From: Piper betle | Taxonomy: Eukaryota; Streptophyta; Magnoliopsida; Piperales; Piperaceae | Length of the DNA: 64,000 bases | Reading direction: 5' to 3' | Assembly: GCA_033002965.1 (NCBI GenBank) | Contig: JAURVB010014522.1 | Location: forward strand, 25,377 to 89,376 | Part shown: positions 23,286 to 36,491 of the stretch, piece by piece | How the letters are laid out: each line of letters starts with the position of its first letter | Numbering within the stretch: position 1 is the first letter of the stretch | Notes under the pieces: generated by a model | The model's input: the letters and a program-made list of their open reading frames with translations, nothing else | What the model was told of the DNA's origin: nothing | Database searches by the model: none | Position numbers and translations under genes: made by a program

Positions 23286-25540
23286 TGAAGAAGAAAGATG
23301 GATCACTTCGGCTGTGTATTGACTATCGACAAACTCAATCAAGTGACAGTCAAGAATCGGTACCCCTTACCGAGGATTGACGACTTGTTTGATCAGCTAA
23401 AAATAGCAGGAGTATTTTCTAAGATAGTCTTGCGGTCTGGTTATCACCAGTTGCAAGTAAAGGAGTCAGATAAACAGAAAACGGCTTTCCGAACTCGATA
23501 TGGACATTATGAGTTTCTGGTCATGCCTTTTGGTCAAACAAATGCACCAGTGGCCTTTATGTCACTCATGAACATAGTATTTCACGCATACTTGGACAAG
23601 TTTATTATCGTGTTTGTGGACAACATTCTGTTCTACTCAAATAATGAAGAAGAGCATGTGAAGCACCTGCCCATTACTCTTCAAGTTCTGAGAGAACACC
23701 AACTATTCGCCAAATTCTCAAAATGTGACTTCTGGTTGAAGGAGGTAAACTTCCTTAGTCATATTATCTCAAAGGCCGGATTTGCAGTGGATCCATCAAA
23801 AGTGAAAGCAGTCACTGATTGGCCACAACCCAAGTTAGTCACTGACATCAGAAGCTTTCTTGGCTTAGCAGGTTACTACAGGAAATTCATTAAAGACTTC
23901 TCCTTAGTAGCATCGTCGATGACCAAACTCACAAGGAAGGGAGTCAAGTTCGAATGGAGTAGTAAGTGTGAGGAGAGTTTCCAGTCTCTGAAGAAGAGTC
24001 TAACAACTGCACCAGTCTTGACCCTCCCAAATGGTAATGAAGGATTCGTAGTCTTCAGTGATGCGTCTCTATTGGGTTTAGGATGTGTCCTTATGCAAGG
24101 AGGTAAAGTGGTGGCCTATGCCTCTCATCAATTGAAGATTCATGAGCAAAATTATGCAACCCATGACTTGGAACTGGCAGGAATGGTTTTTGCACTGAAA
24201 ATTTGGAGACACTACTTGTATGGAGCCCAGTTCGAAGTCTTCACTGACCACAAGAGTTTGAAGTATATCTTCACCCAGAATGACCTTAACCTTCGACAGA
24301 GGCGGTGGATAGAGTATTTGAAGAACTACGACTTCCAAATCTTATACCACCCAGGGAAGGCGAATGTGGTAGCAGACGCATTGAGTGGGAAGGGCAAGGT
24401 GGATAAAAGTCAGTAGCTAGCTAGACTTTGGGCCATGTCAGCAGAAGTGGTGGCTATCAACCCTGTGGAGCAACTAACTGGGTTATTAGCAAATTTGGTT
24501 ATTTCTAATGATTTAGTTGATCGTGTTAAGCTAGCACAAATGGGTGATGAGGAGCTGAATGAAATGTTGGACAAGATTTCTGACATTCTAGCTGATTCCA
24601 ATAGTGTGATCAGATTTAGAGAAAGGTTGTGTGTACCCAAGGATGATGCACTATGACGGAATATCTTGGAGGAGACTCATCGCTCAAAGTTCTTGATACA
24701 GCCTGGAGTTACTAAAATATATCAAGATTTAAAGTGAACCTACTAGTGGATTGGGATGAAGAAGGATGTTGTGGATTTTGTCTCCAAGTGTCAAACTTGC
24801 CAACAGATCAAAGCCCAACATCGACTACCTGAAGGACTATTGCAACCTTTAGAAATACCAACTTGGAAATGGGAGTGTGTCACATGCGATTTTATTGCAA
24901 AGCTCCCAAGGACTCAGAAGAAGCATGACTCCATATGGGTGGTTGTGGACATGACTAACTAAGGTAGCTCACTTTATCCCCACAAAATCAATGAGAACTG
25001 CGGAATACCTGGCAGGATTGTATGTCGACAATATTGTCAAGTTGCATGGGATTCCAAAGGAGATAGTTTCCAACCGAGATCCCCTATTCACCTCACATTT
25101 CTGGGAAGCTTTCCAAAAGCCATGGGGACCCAAATCAAGCTGAGTACAGCATATCATCCCCAAACTGATGGTCAGAGTGAGAGGACTATTCAAACTTTAG
25201 AAGATTTGTTAAGAGCTTGCATTCTAGACTGGGGAGGTGACTGGGAGAAACATTTAGCCTTGGCTGAATTTACCTACAATAACTCTTACCAAACCAGTAT
25301 AAGGATGGCACCATTTGAAGCCTTATATGGTAGGCCCTGCAAATCTCTATCGTGCTGGCTGGAGTCTACCGAAGCAGTTATAGTCGGGCCAGAGATGGTG
25401 AGAGAAGCAACTGAAAAGGTGAAACTTATTCAGCAAAGGCTTAAGGCAGCTCGGGATCGACAGAAGAGTTATGCTGATACTCGAAGGAGGGACCTAGAGT
25501 TCCAAGTTGCGGAGTTTGTGTACCTAAAAACATCTCCTAG
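23286..25540 (+). pseudogene. Chromovirus pol fragment (RT-RNase H-integrase), catalytically dead
   Basis: Closely parallels 44190-46440 of the complete element, starting at its [13 protein letters not shown] block. The main frame (23298-24416) covers RT and RNase H ([14 protein letters not shown]). Two RT catalytic aspartates are lost: [10 protein letters not shown] instead of [10 protein letters not shown], and VFVDNILF instead of FVDDI. A stop after VDKSQ at 24416, a stop near 24655, a substituted WW by stop near 24740, and a stop near 24960 split the integrase; the last open part (25122-25568) keeps [11 protein letters not shown]. Both ends are cut: RT N-terminus, gag and protease are missing, and similarity ends near 25535, in the KTSP block. 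No LTR of its own. Confidence 0.9.
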
Positions 25541-27010
25541 GCACGATGTCATAAATGAAATGAACTAATCAGATGCAGAACAAGGCATGGAACTCGAGGC
25601 ACGACCACGAATGATGCAAAAAGACATGATTATACTTAAGTAACTTAGTTAAGCATATTAATTATATCATAATTACTATTAAGTTGCTTAATTAAGATTA
25701 TGGAAGCTTAGGAATTAAGCAAATCCCTAATTAACTCTAAATCTTAAATTTCTAGGACTACCTAACATGGATGAATTTTCTAACCATCTAAATGAATTCA
25801 GAATGGTCTTAAAATTTATAGGCTTACTACTAATGGGCTAAGGTATAAGTATAATTTTTTATTCTAGGTTGATTGTATGGGCTTAGTGGGTTTCTAGCCC
25901 CACTAACCTAAGTGATAGGTTCTGGATTCTATCGGTTTAGGCTACTCACTTATATTGATGGGTTTAGTCCATGTGCTTAAGGAGGGCTAAAACTCTCAGG
26001 AATAATCCTATGGACTCATAACACATTCGGTTACAGGACTGAAAGATATTGGGTATAAATTCAATCTAGACAAGACTATAGAAATTCAAGAACATGGGTC
26101 ATTGTCATTGGAATTTAAGAACAGTACTGCCCTTTGTTGGAAAGACAAATCCTAAAAGGCTTCTTGGCTATCCAAAAGCTCTGAAACTTGACATGGGACA
26201 AGTAGGATTCTTAAGGAACAGTTGTGTAGGATTCCAGAAATTTTTACACACCACAACACCATGAACTGAGTTTTACGATGATAGAAATTAAGATTGAACC
26301 CAGCCTTTCTGCACTTCCCAGAAAAGATAATTATTTAAATGCCAAAATGAGCTCAGATCATGCTAAACAAATTTTAGGTTACAAGTAGACAATTAGTACA
26401 TAGTTAATTAATTTTATCAGGATTTTAGCAAGTTTTCTTACAGTTGGTTTAGCTTACCCAAAGTGGACCATTGCCACTTTATGCAACAGAACAGCGAGCA
26501 TAGTTCTTAATTACTCATGTTATTAATGCCCTCAAAGACGTGCATTTAGTGAGAAAAATTCTGAGTGAATATCTAGCATACGAATCTACAACATATCAAA
26601 AGTATTTGAGCATCAAGCATCACCACAGAATGCCATAATCAAGCAACATGCATGACATATCCTAACCGTTCCAGGACACCACATGCATGACATTTTGCAG
26701 GAATTTATGGTACGAAATAGGCATGGATCTTAGCCATATTATAAATTCATAAAAACTACGGATGTCAGGAGTAATATGCAATAAAAATCACATCCTTTGG
26801 GCATTAAATTAGTTTTGTAAAGCAGATCTAAGCATTCATGATTAAAACAGAACGTAAAAATGAGTATGCATGCATCAACGAGGCATATCTCAAGGAATAC
26901 ACCACTAGAAATGCTTCAAACCAAAAATAAAACGAACTAGACAACCTAAGCTACAATCTACATCAAGTAAAACACCACCAACCAGCCAACCCAATTAACT
27001 AGAATTGCCC
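25541..27010. other. Intergenic, nothing recognised
   Basis: AT-rich sequence without a supportable gene, repeat or element end. The TGCCC directly before 27011 is the target duplication of the next element. Confidence 0.5.
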
Positions 27011-28613
27011 TGTAAAACCCCAGTTTCGGCTTAGGGTTTTACCCGCTTGTAGGTTGTCCAGTTCGGGCAAGTCTCTAGCCGGTTCGAGCGAGTTCGGGCC
27101 ATGCCAATTTTAAGAATATGATTATGGGGCCCAGATGGCCATATGAGCATGTTATGGTGGTTGAGTATACCTGACATGCATATGATTATTTCAGTTATGA
27201 TACAGTAGAGCATGAGTTCTCAGTGTATACGCTATGTATACATATGATTTTTATGAGTTAGCCAGGATATTAAGCCTAGATCTAGGCCGTTGCAGCGTTT
27301 AGTATTCATTTGGGATTTTCTAGGTATTTTATTTGCATGCAGCATAGGAATTTCGGTTCACTAGATATTGCCCTTATGGGCCCCACTTGATCGAGTTCAG
27401 GGTTCAAGGCACATTTAGCTTTTCACCTCGATTCCTGCTTACAGAGTCACTTTTACGACTCGAGTCAATTTTGGCTTGGATGGTCTCGATCTGAGCTTTT
27501 CAACCATAAGTATATTTCATATACCCAAAGGTGGGTCCCACTAGACCACGAGTTGTCAGGACATTCTGATCATGCCATGTGGCAATATCTGAGCCGTCCA
27601 CATCAGCCTTGGCTTCACCATATTATTTTCCTAGATCTTCCACGATTTCACTGTGTTGACGCCACCACCACTTCGGCTTGCCCGGTGAGACCTCGGCCCT
27701 CCTTCGGCCACCCATTCGGTACGGTCATGACCGCCTCGTGGCCGGCTTTCATTTTGTACCACTCACGATCACCGACAGCGACCGAATATTTTGATCATTG
27801 TTTATCATCACCGTCGCCACCGTTTGGGTCTCTATCCGGCACCGGCGAGCCACCTTCGGCCGATCCGACCACCCACACAATTTCCAGTTGCCGAGATCTT
27901 CCCTTTGAGACCAACATTGACCTCCGTCGTGGCCACAATCACTGCCAGTGACGTCGCTGCTCTCGACGGCGATATCATTGCTTCCCAGCCATTTTCTGGC
28001 CGACCAGCAGCCTGGCTCCATCGATCATCAATGCCAGCACCTCCGCCATCCTCCCCTCCGTCGATCCCAACCGGCGGCAACCACAACCGAGCTGCCATCG
28101 GCATTTTTTGATGACGGGAACTGGAGACCCTCCATCCGATTCATTTGCCCGGTTGTCGTCCGTCGCTCGTGACCGCATCCGCCTACCTGTGTCGTGTCTG
28201 CGTGATCATGCCCGAGTTCGCTTGTCCGAATCTGCCCATCCTGTTCATGTCCGCTCAGCCAACCCAACCCATTTTCTAGCCCAGATTGGTTCAGCACTTT
28301 TGGTTTGGTCTAGTTCAGCTTGATTCGGTCTGGTTCATCCCGTTTTCATCCGTTCTTGCACCGTTTTTGGTAATTCGAGAGCTTCTATATTATTTTAGAT
28401 GTATATTTACATTGTTTAGCATGATTGGATGTCATGATGATTTTTCTTTATTTATTATTTTATTTAATTATTTAATTATTTATTTATTCATTATTATTTA
28501 TTTATTTGTATTTATATGTTTATCATATATGATGAATGTTTACATGATTATTTGTCATCATTAACATTATATTTATGTATGAATATTAGTCTTATTATGT
28601 GTACTAAATTGTG

Positions 28614-28646
<33 letters not shown>

Positions 28647-30043
28647 TTATTTATTTATTTATTTGTATGTTCACGTGTATGTTATTATTTATTTGTATTT
28701 AATTATGTATTCTTGTATTACATGACTATGATATTATTAATAACCATGATTAATGACACGAGTATATGTTGATATTACTCGTATTTACCCGTATATTTAT
28801 ATAGCATAACTACATTATTATTTTATGATTAGAGTATTATTTATATTCATGTATTTATTGTTTATCTAATTATCTATGAGTATTTTTTGTTTATTTATTT
28901 ATTAATTATTTATTATTATTATATCTCAGTTTGCGTGCCACATGTTTAGTTATAGGTTTGTTAGGATTGTTTTCTTTATTGTGCTATATTGATGATATGA
29001 GCACATACCATGAGCATGCATCATAGAGAGATGTTAGTATTTTACTTAGTAGTGGGGTTCCGATGTAGGTTTCGGAGTCCAAGCTCGCCGTAGATGTGCA
29101 GATAAGCTTGGAGCTTGGACCATAGGTCTGTAGGACTCTCCCCCTCTGCTTGACTCCTTGGGTGTCGAGTTTAATCGTGTTTTATACGCAAGACAACATC
29201 GGTGGCGTTTTATTGCATCCCTCTAATGTCGGGCCATTTAGTTGTGTTTTCTACACATGTTTAATAAAACTACAAGGATGAGATCCCTTGTTGGTTTTCG
29301 AACTTAAGCTCTACAAATTTATGATATAAGCCTCTTTCCTAAGCCTATTACATAAGTACGCACATTTTTATGGATTTCACGAGTAAGAGAATGAGTGGTA
29401 TGGAGATATGTTTGAATCGCACTAATACTCCTTCAAACCATGAGGTAGTGCGGTGTATGATTGTACTGCGTAATGCAGTTCAATTCCGGAATATCTGGCA
29501 CTAACTTAACAATTCCATTTGCCACTTGAGTACCGTGGCGGGTGATATGGAAGGTGTCCAGGTGTAAGCGCTGTATGTATGTATGAATATGATTATGAGC
29601 CATGCATGCAAGCCGACAATTGCTTAAGTATGTTTGCTTACCGCCCAATGTGAAGCTATCTTGAAGTTTCATAAGTTTTCATGGGTAATGGAATACCCAT
29701 TGGCCAGATTGTATTAGTTATTTGTCAGACCAGTAACATTCATTACTGATGGCTTTCATATAATATATGTAGGTCATGCAAATCCTGAGTCGACTTTGGT
29801 GGGAGGACAGATAAATGCTACACACACTTGAGCTCAATACAGTATTTACTTTCTTGCATTTATTTATATTTGATGTGTTTTGATGCTTATTTGACAATGT
29901 CTTCCATTCTCATGACACCAAGAGGGTTATTTTGATTTATTTTATCGATTGAGTCTTACTTACCAACAATATTAAACATGGCTTGACTCGATCGTAACAT
30001 TTCTGATCCAGTTCTTAGGTGAACAAAAATTGAGGGTGTTATA
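27011..30043 (+). mobile_element. Solo LTR (3033 bp) with perfect target duplication TGCCC
   Basis: TGTAAAACCCCAG at 27011 to GAGGGTGTTATA at 30043, flanked by TGCCC at 27006-27010 and 30044-30048. The 3' third (about 29090-30043) matches the end of the G LTR at 19255-20050, but the 5' two-thirds are different: a GC-rich block (27550-28280), then very AT-rich sequence with microsatellites. No internal region remains, so it is a solo LTR formed by recombination. The terminal TA instead of CA is presumably a point change. Confidence 0.88.
28619..28668. repeat. (TA)n and (TTTA)n microsatellite
   Basis: A run of about twelve TA units followed by TTTA units inside the AT-rich centre of the solo LTR; preceded by GTGTGTGTGT. 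Confidence 0.9.
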
Positions 30044-30048
30044 TGCCC

Positions 30049-32279
30049 TACAAGAGTCAGGGCGCAAGGGTGAAAGCCTGGAGCAAAAACATTGGATGCT
30101 GCTAGAATAGTACCTGGTAGATTTTTTGAAAAGTGAAAAAAAACTATAAAACATGTCACTGACATATGGATGCTGTAGCAACATCCTGGTGTTTGTGGTC
30201 TGAACTTAAGTGCCAAATTCAAGCTTTGACCGGTCTCGAGGTGCTTGGCTAACCCTTCTTGCTTCAAATTAGGATTTTTCCACTGAAAACAGTCGAAACA
30301 AGGAAACACAACACATGAGATGTAACTAGACAAACAGGAACACAGTTTAGGGTCTATCTACTACACCAACACACAAAAGGGGAAAAAAATAGGGACCACT
30401 AGTGCTCGACCAAGTGTGGCTTACACTGGGTATACTAGCATCTAGGTGAACAAGTGCAACATACATCCTACATATTAACAGTTAACAACACTGATCATAT
30501 GCTACTCGGCTCGATTAACAAACGAACCAACACAAAACAATCGGACAAATGGCCTAGGTTTTACTGTTCCTCTGAGTTGAGTCAGTATTCATGGAAGGAC
30601 AGAGAATTGCTATACACCAATGTACTTAGCATGCCGATTGTGTTTATTTTATGCTTTCATTGTATTTGATGTGTGCTTTTAAGTTTTATTTGATGTATAT
30701 AAGATGTATTTCATCATTGGTTGTTGTATCAACAATAGATATGATGAAAGCTCTCTAGACGAGACACGTTAATTTCATGCTCTAGCAGTTTCATATAGTG
30801 ATTATTTTCCTTTTATTTACTTACATTTATTCAGTCCTTGCTTTGTGTTAGGTGTTTTCTATTATGTCACTACACGAAGTTTTTCTCATTAGGTTGTTGC
30901 ACGCAAATCTTTATCCGTTCTTATTCAATGCTTGGTTACATATTTAGTTGGTGTCTTCTATTATCAAGATGCATTGAGAGTTGATTTGATCCACTTTAGT
31001 TCAAGTATTGCAACTTAAAGAATTTAGGCAACTATTTGACTCGATTGCGCCAATTCTGATCTAGTTTGAGAGTGAGCTGGATTAAAGTATTATAAGATGT
31101 AAGCAAAATTTTATACTGATAGTAAAAGCAACATGAGAAAGCTATAGAAAATGTGAAGGAAGATAATAATTGAATAAAGAAAGAAACAGTTTGAACAATA
31201 TCACACTACCGCTAATAGGGCTTTAAGGTTCTCCTTTCATTAACAAATTATTGATCTTTGGTTTTTAAAACATGAATTAAAAAGGAGATGTTTGCTTTAT
31301 TTGTGTTCATCTTTCTTTGTATACGCTATTCTTTTGAGTTGGGTTCATTTCTATTGATTATCTGTCTTCACGTCTTGAAATATGCCAATTCGGTTTGAAC
31401 CTATGATGACCTACACAATTTTACGACCAAACAAGTGGTCACTTTTGAACCAACCTCAACCCCAATTAGAAAATACAAGGAATAGTGCAAATTACAAACC
31501 ATAATACAAAATAAAGTATCCAGAATTAACTACTAGATGACAGTCATTGTCAATATTATAATTATCCCAAATACTAGTCATAACTAGAATATACCAGAGT
31601 CAATAATACCAAACAATTGAAAGAATATAAACTCCCACCGAATGAACCGTGGCCTACTACTATTAAAATATAATCCAACTAGAATCAAATAAGTCCATAT
31701 AAATAATTACAAGTAATTAATTAATATAAAGTCTCTCGCTACTATCTCCATTGACGTCCCAAGTCACGCTCCCAGCTAGTTACCTGTGGAGATAATTTCA
31801 CGTTAGTGATAAATCCACTAAGCACGCATAACAATAATGAACAAAATAATTAACCACAAACTCTATATATAGCCTCCATCCAACAATTTTGGCCGATCTA
31901 TCGAAAAGAATTTATATTCATGACCACAAACACCATCACTTTTCCAAAGGGATGACATGTACGCATAATCCCTGCCCAGACTCTCCTATCCAAGTGCATA
32001 CTAGGCTTTGTTGGTTTCAAACCTCAAAACCTAGACCATATCTTTCACCTAGGAAAGAAAAGTTCCAACCTATGTCCAACATACCAATGACAGAACTAGC
32101 TTCTCTTTCCACGAATCAATGGTCATAAAACATATTAACTACTTACCATACAAGCTATATGTACGTTTAGCATCTTTATTTGATATGATGGAGGTAGGTG
32201 TATTGTGTAACCTCACTATGTCATCTATGTAGTTTTTAACCAACTAGTTCATCCATAGAGGAGTTAAGTGATTAGATTT
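30049..32279. other. Intergenic, no supported gene
   Basis: A minus-strand frame at 29956-30333 contains a non-repetitive-looking segment (NPNLKQEGLAKHLETGQSLN) preceded by a possible TTTTCAG acceptor, which could be an exon fragment, but I cannot name a family. 30480-32279 shows nothing beyond AT-rich sequence. Confidence 0.4.
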
Positions 32280-35135
32280 TGTTAGTAGGTGTATTACAAC
32301 CCAAATTACATAGTAATTTTCTTAGTCTTAGGTAGTCCAACAACAAAATCACATATAATATTTTCCATTTTCACTCAGGAACTTCTAGGTGGTGAAGTTG
32401 TCAGCTTGGCCTTTGATGCTCAAATTTCTTTTGATCACAAATTAGACATTTTGAGACAAAGGTAGCAATATCCTTCTTCATTCTTGGTCACCAATACATC
32501 CCCTTCATGTCTTGATACATTTCATTAACTTGGGGATGAATGGTGCATGATGCATTTAGAATTATGTGCTTCTTTCAGGACTTCATTTTTTAAGTCCTTA
32601 TTACATGGTACACATAGTCGACCATCGAATCTAGTAACTTCATCTTTTCCCTTCTTGACTTGTTTGAAAGAAGTGAGGAATCCTTGCAAAACCTCTTCAG
32701 TTTCCTGAGCCGTTTTGATTCTATCAACTAAGTCATTGGAAATAGTTAAGTTAGTCACAAGTGAATTAAGTTTGAAAACTAGATTCACCTCTATGATATC
32801 CTCCATCAATATCCACTGAGTGACCATAATATTGGAAAGTTGTCCACATCGATTTTGGTGTGAAGAAACTTGAAAGTGAATGAAAAGAATTACCCTACCC
32901 ATGATCTAGAATTAGGACCAATGATTTTTGCACTTAAGGTGGGGCAACAATAATATGAAGCTAAGTTTGACATGAGCCTCAAGTATATTTTCATACAAGA
33001 CCTAAACCTAAGGCAAAGGAGATGGCTAGAGTTAATCAAGGACTACAATTGTAGAAACATTTGTGTAAATAACAGAACTATTTACTCCTTATGGCAACGT
33101 GATACAGATGTTGATGTCAAACATTTCTTTAATATTTGATAGCTCTTTTCACGTTCTCAATGTAATGAGAATTTCTTATCCTTCTTAGCCAAAGAAATTG
33201 GTTGAATTGCAATTGTGGAGAAATCCTTGATAAAGCTCGGATAATACCCAGTAAGTCTAAGAAAATCTCTAACTTCAGTGACATTCTTAGTTTGCTTTCA
33301 TTCTATAACTACTGCCACTTTGGATGGATCAAATGATACGCCATCCTTAGAAATAATAAACTTCCTAAAATTCATATTTACTGAACTTGGCATACGGCTT
33401 GATCTTCCTCAACACCATTATTGCCAATCTGTGATGTTCCTCATGAAGTTGTTCATTATCGGAGTAGATTAAATGTCATCCATAAAGACAATAATAAACT
33501 CATCTAGATATTTATAGAAATTTCTCTTCATTAGGTCAATGAATGTTGTTGGGGCATTTATCAAACCAAAAAGCATAACCAAGAACTCATAATGCCCATA
33601 TCAAGGCACTCTTCATGATATCCTCCTCTTCAATTCTCAAGTGATGATATCCTAATCTTAGATCAATCTTGGAGAAAATACCGGTTGGTTTCAGCTGATC
33701 ACATAAGTCATCAATCCATGAAACTGGATACTTATTCTTGATTGTGACTTGATTCAATAACAGATAATCAATACATAATTTGAGTGAGAACTAATAAATC
33801 CCTTGTCAAACACCTAAAAGTGTCATCATGTACGGTGCCTTGGATATTAAAGTACTCCTCGATAATAAGTTGATAGAGAACTCTAAGTCTTTGAATGGAC
33901 GCGACACCTGGTAACCCACTAGGAATACATCTAAGTATCCTATAATAACCCTAATTGTAGATGGGTCGAGCTCCTGAGAATATGGTCAAGCTTCTACTAG
34001 ATTTGCAAGGATTGGCATCCTTGTCTAAGGTACCTGGTTGCTTAGATGTAGGATATTACACATGGATGGTTCACTAATGCTTCTCCTTGGAATAATATCT
34101 AATTATCCCTGGAGATCCTCACATGATAAAGATACTTCCTTCTTGTTGCACTATGATTACATGGTTATTGGATAACAAATCCATCGCTAGTATGACATCA
34201 ATCCCCAGTAAGTGATTGAATTCCTACACTATTGACTTCCTTTGTATATGCATTAGGACCAATTTTACTTGTTTGTGAACTAGTGTTTCATCCTCATTAG
34301 GTGTACTTATAATTATTGGTGGATCTAAAGCCGTATGCTTTAAACCTAGTTTTCAAGATAAACTATATGCTATGAATGAATGCGCACAACTGGAATCGAA
34401 AAGAATCAAAGCTGAAATACCAAAGATAGTGATCAAACCCAGAACTACGTTATTCATGGCTACCTCTCATGCGTCGTTGAAAACATTCAATTTGGCTGGA
34501 ACTAGAGCATTGTCCTCCTTAGCATTCGGGTAATTTTTCTTAATATGACTAGTTTCTCCACATGCAAAGCATTTATTTGAACTCCTCAAGCACTCACCAC
34601 TGTGGCACCCCACGTAGTTGGGCACATCATATTTGTCTTCCTTGGTCCTCATTCCTCGCTCTCTTACCATCACCGTGCTACTTGTTTTGATTATTCTGAA
34701 TCGGAGCTGGCATAACATTCGAGTTGGAATTTGAACCTTCATTCTCGTTCTTCTCCTTCTTGTTGATAGGTCCATACGGCTCAACAATAACTTCTTTATA
34801 TACACATGCAATAATCACTACCTCATATATAGTGTCCTAGGTCCCTATTTTGCCACACAGTCCTTAAGTGCAAACTGGAGTCCCCAAAACAAACTTGTTT
34901 CTCTGAGCTCTCTCCGTAAGACATAATTCCCGTGTGAATCTCTCTGAACCTCTATTCATACTCCCAGACAGATTATCTTGCTTTAAGGTTGGTAAACTCT
35001 CTTACCTTCTGCTCCTAAATTTAATTTGGATAGTAGGTGATATTGAACATCGTAATGGTCTTAAACTGCCAACCAACAAAATCAGCTCTCTATGCTGGCT
35101 CCCACCAGAAGACCACTTCCTCCTCTATCATACAT
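32280..35135 (-). pseudogene. Decayed Ty3/gypsy gag-pol, minus orientation
   Basis: Read from 35135 downwards: a gag capsid segment (EFTNLKQDNLS then ERFTRELCLTERAQRNKF), a degenerate zinc knuckle CFACGETSHIKKNYP near 34570 (last Cys replaced by Tyr), a protease-like LFDSSCAHSF near 34380, RT start [14 protein letters not shown] near 33780, RT core [20 protein letters not shown] and FIIVFMDDI near 33500-33600, an RNase H/tether region with TISNDLVDRIKTA (32525-32902), and integrase HHCC (MYQDMKGMYW, CLICDQKKFEHQ) near 32400-32510. Many stops and frameshifts. No LTRs found at either end. It belongs to another lineage than the complete element. Confidence 0.85.
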
Positions 35136-36020
35136 GATTTTAGTCTAACCTAATTGTTCTTAGGCACTTCCCTTGCCCCTAAAGGTCTTCAACATGTTTA
35201 GAGTCCGCGCTTCAACCTTATTAGGTTTAGTTGAATGTTTAGAGTCCATCCTTCCACAGTATAAGGTTTAGTGGTACCAACAAAAATGAATTTAAGCTTT
35301 GATGGCAACTTATAAAGCAGAGTTAGATAAATATTAATAAAACAATTGAAAGGATTGTCTGGATTCAAGTGATTATGAGCGATCATAGCAAGTGTCGTTA
35401 ATTCTCTCTTTTTTTTTGAGTTGCCACCAAAATAATTCAATCAATTCATGCTCACTCATGGCAATCATTCAAATACCCGAAAAGAAAAGAAAAAATAAAA
35501 AAACAAAAAGTAGGAAATAGACGAAAAAGCTCATTTAAACAACTAAACCAATCATAATAAAAGTAAATCCTAGCGCTTCTCTTCGACAACTGTGTAAAAA
35601 ATGTGTGTGTAGATCGCTTAAGTTATATAATCATAAGAAAAATATTGTTCCCACATATAGGTTTACTGAAATTTGCTAAATATCAAGATTAATTGCTAAA
35701 AACAACCAATGATAAATGATTTTAAAAACCAGATAACTTTGGTGACTTAAACCTGGAGTCCACAATTTCAATTAATTATTTTGTTTAATTCAACCTATCC
35801 TCTCTTTATTAATCAATGCAATGGATTGCTAACCAATTGATTCCAATTCATTAATAACCTTCACATGATGTATTACAAATATTTATTACTTTTAGTCTAA
35901 TTACTATATTCTTATGCAATTAGAAATCAAGTAACACATTTAGAATATCCCTTCTTTGATATCTATGTGCATAGGTATACCTCTATCCTACTAATCACTT
36001 CAAGATGTGAACATAGAGTT
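35136..36020. other. Intergenic, host flank of the TRIM/LTR insertion
   Basis: AT-rich. A short duplication of ATGTTTAGAGTCC occurs at about 35193 and 35236. No gene recognised. Continues at 39270-39438 and 49510-49970 on the other side of the inserted elements. Confidence 0.45.
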
Positions 36021-36025
36021 CCCTA

Positions 36026-36488
36026 TGTGAGATCCTTTAACTTAGTCCCACATCTAATACCTACTTGGAGAAGATCTTGTTTATAAGTAGGAATGAACTA
36101 TAGATCTTTAACTTGGGTTAACTATTTTAAAGAAATGACTTAGGCCCATTACGTTGCACTTTAGGCCAGGTCATTACAAATGGTATAAGAGCAAAGTTGG
36201 CTCTGTGTTAGATGGTGGGCTGGACTAGGGACGTTGGCTAAGCTGTCGGTCACGGGCCAGAAAGGTCATGGGCTGGGGCAAGCAACAGGCCAAGTATAGG
36301 CATTTTGGGGACGAAATTTCTTAAGGTGGGTGGATTGTGAGATCCCTCAACTTAGTCCCACATCTAATACCTACTAAGAGAAGATCCTATTTATAAGTGA
36401 GAATGGACTATAGATATTTAACTTGGGTTAACCATTTTAAAGAAATGACTTAGGCTCATTACGTTGCACTTTGGGCTAGGTCATTACA
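36026..36488 (+). mobile_element. TRIM element (two LTRs), same family as 12245-13330
   Basis: LTRs at 36026-36178 and 36336-36488, 153 bp each, starting TGTGAGATCC and ending GGTCATTACA. PBS TGGTATAAGAGC at 36181 (one change from the 12245 copy). The internal region ends TTAAGGTGGGTGGAT. Upstream is CCCTA (36021-36025), but the sequence after 36488 is AAT and then the start of a different LTR; the matching CCCTA is at 39265-39269. Confidence 0.9.
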
Positions 36489-36491
36489 AAT

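Noticed and set aside
29956..30333. Minus-strand frame with possible exon (NPNLKQEGLAKHLETG)
   Set aside because: Partly overlaps the end of the solo LTR; acceptor-like TTTTCAG present but no family recognised.
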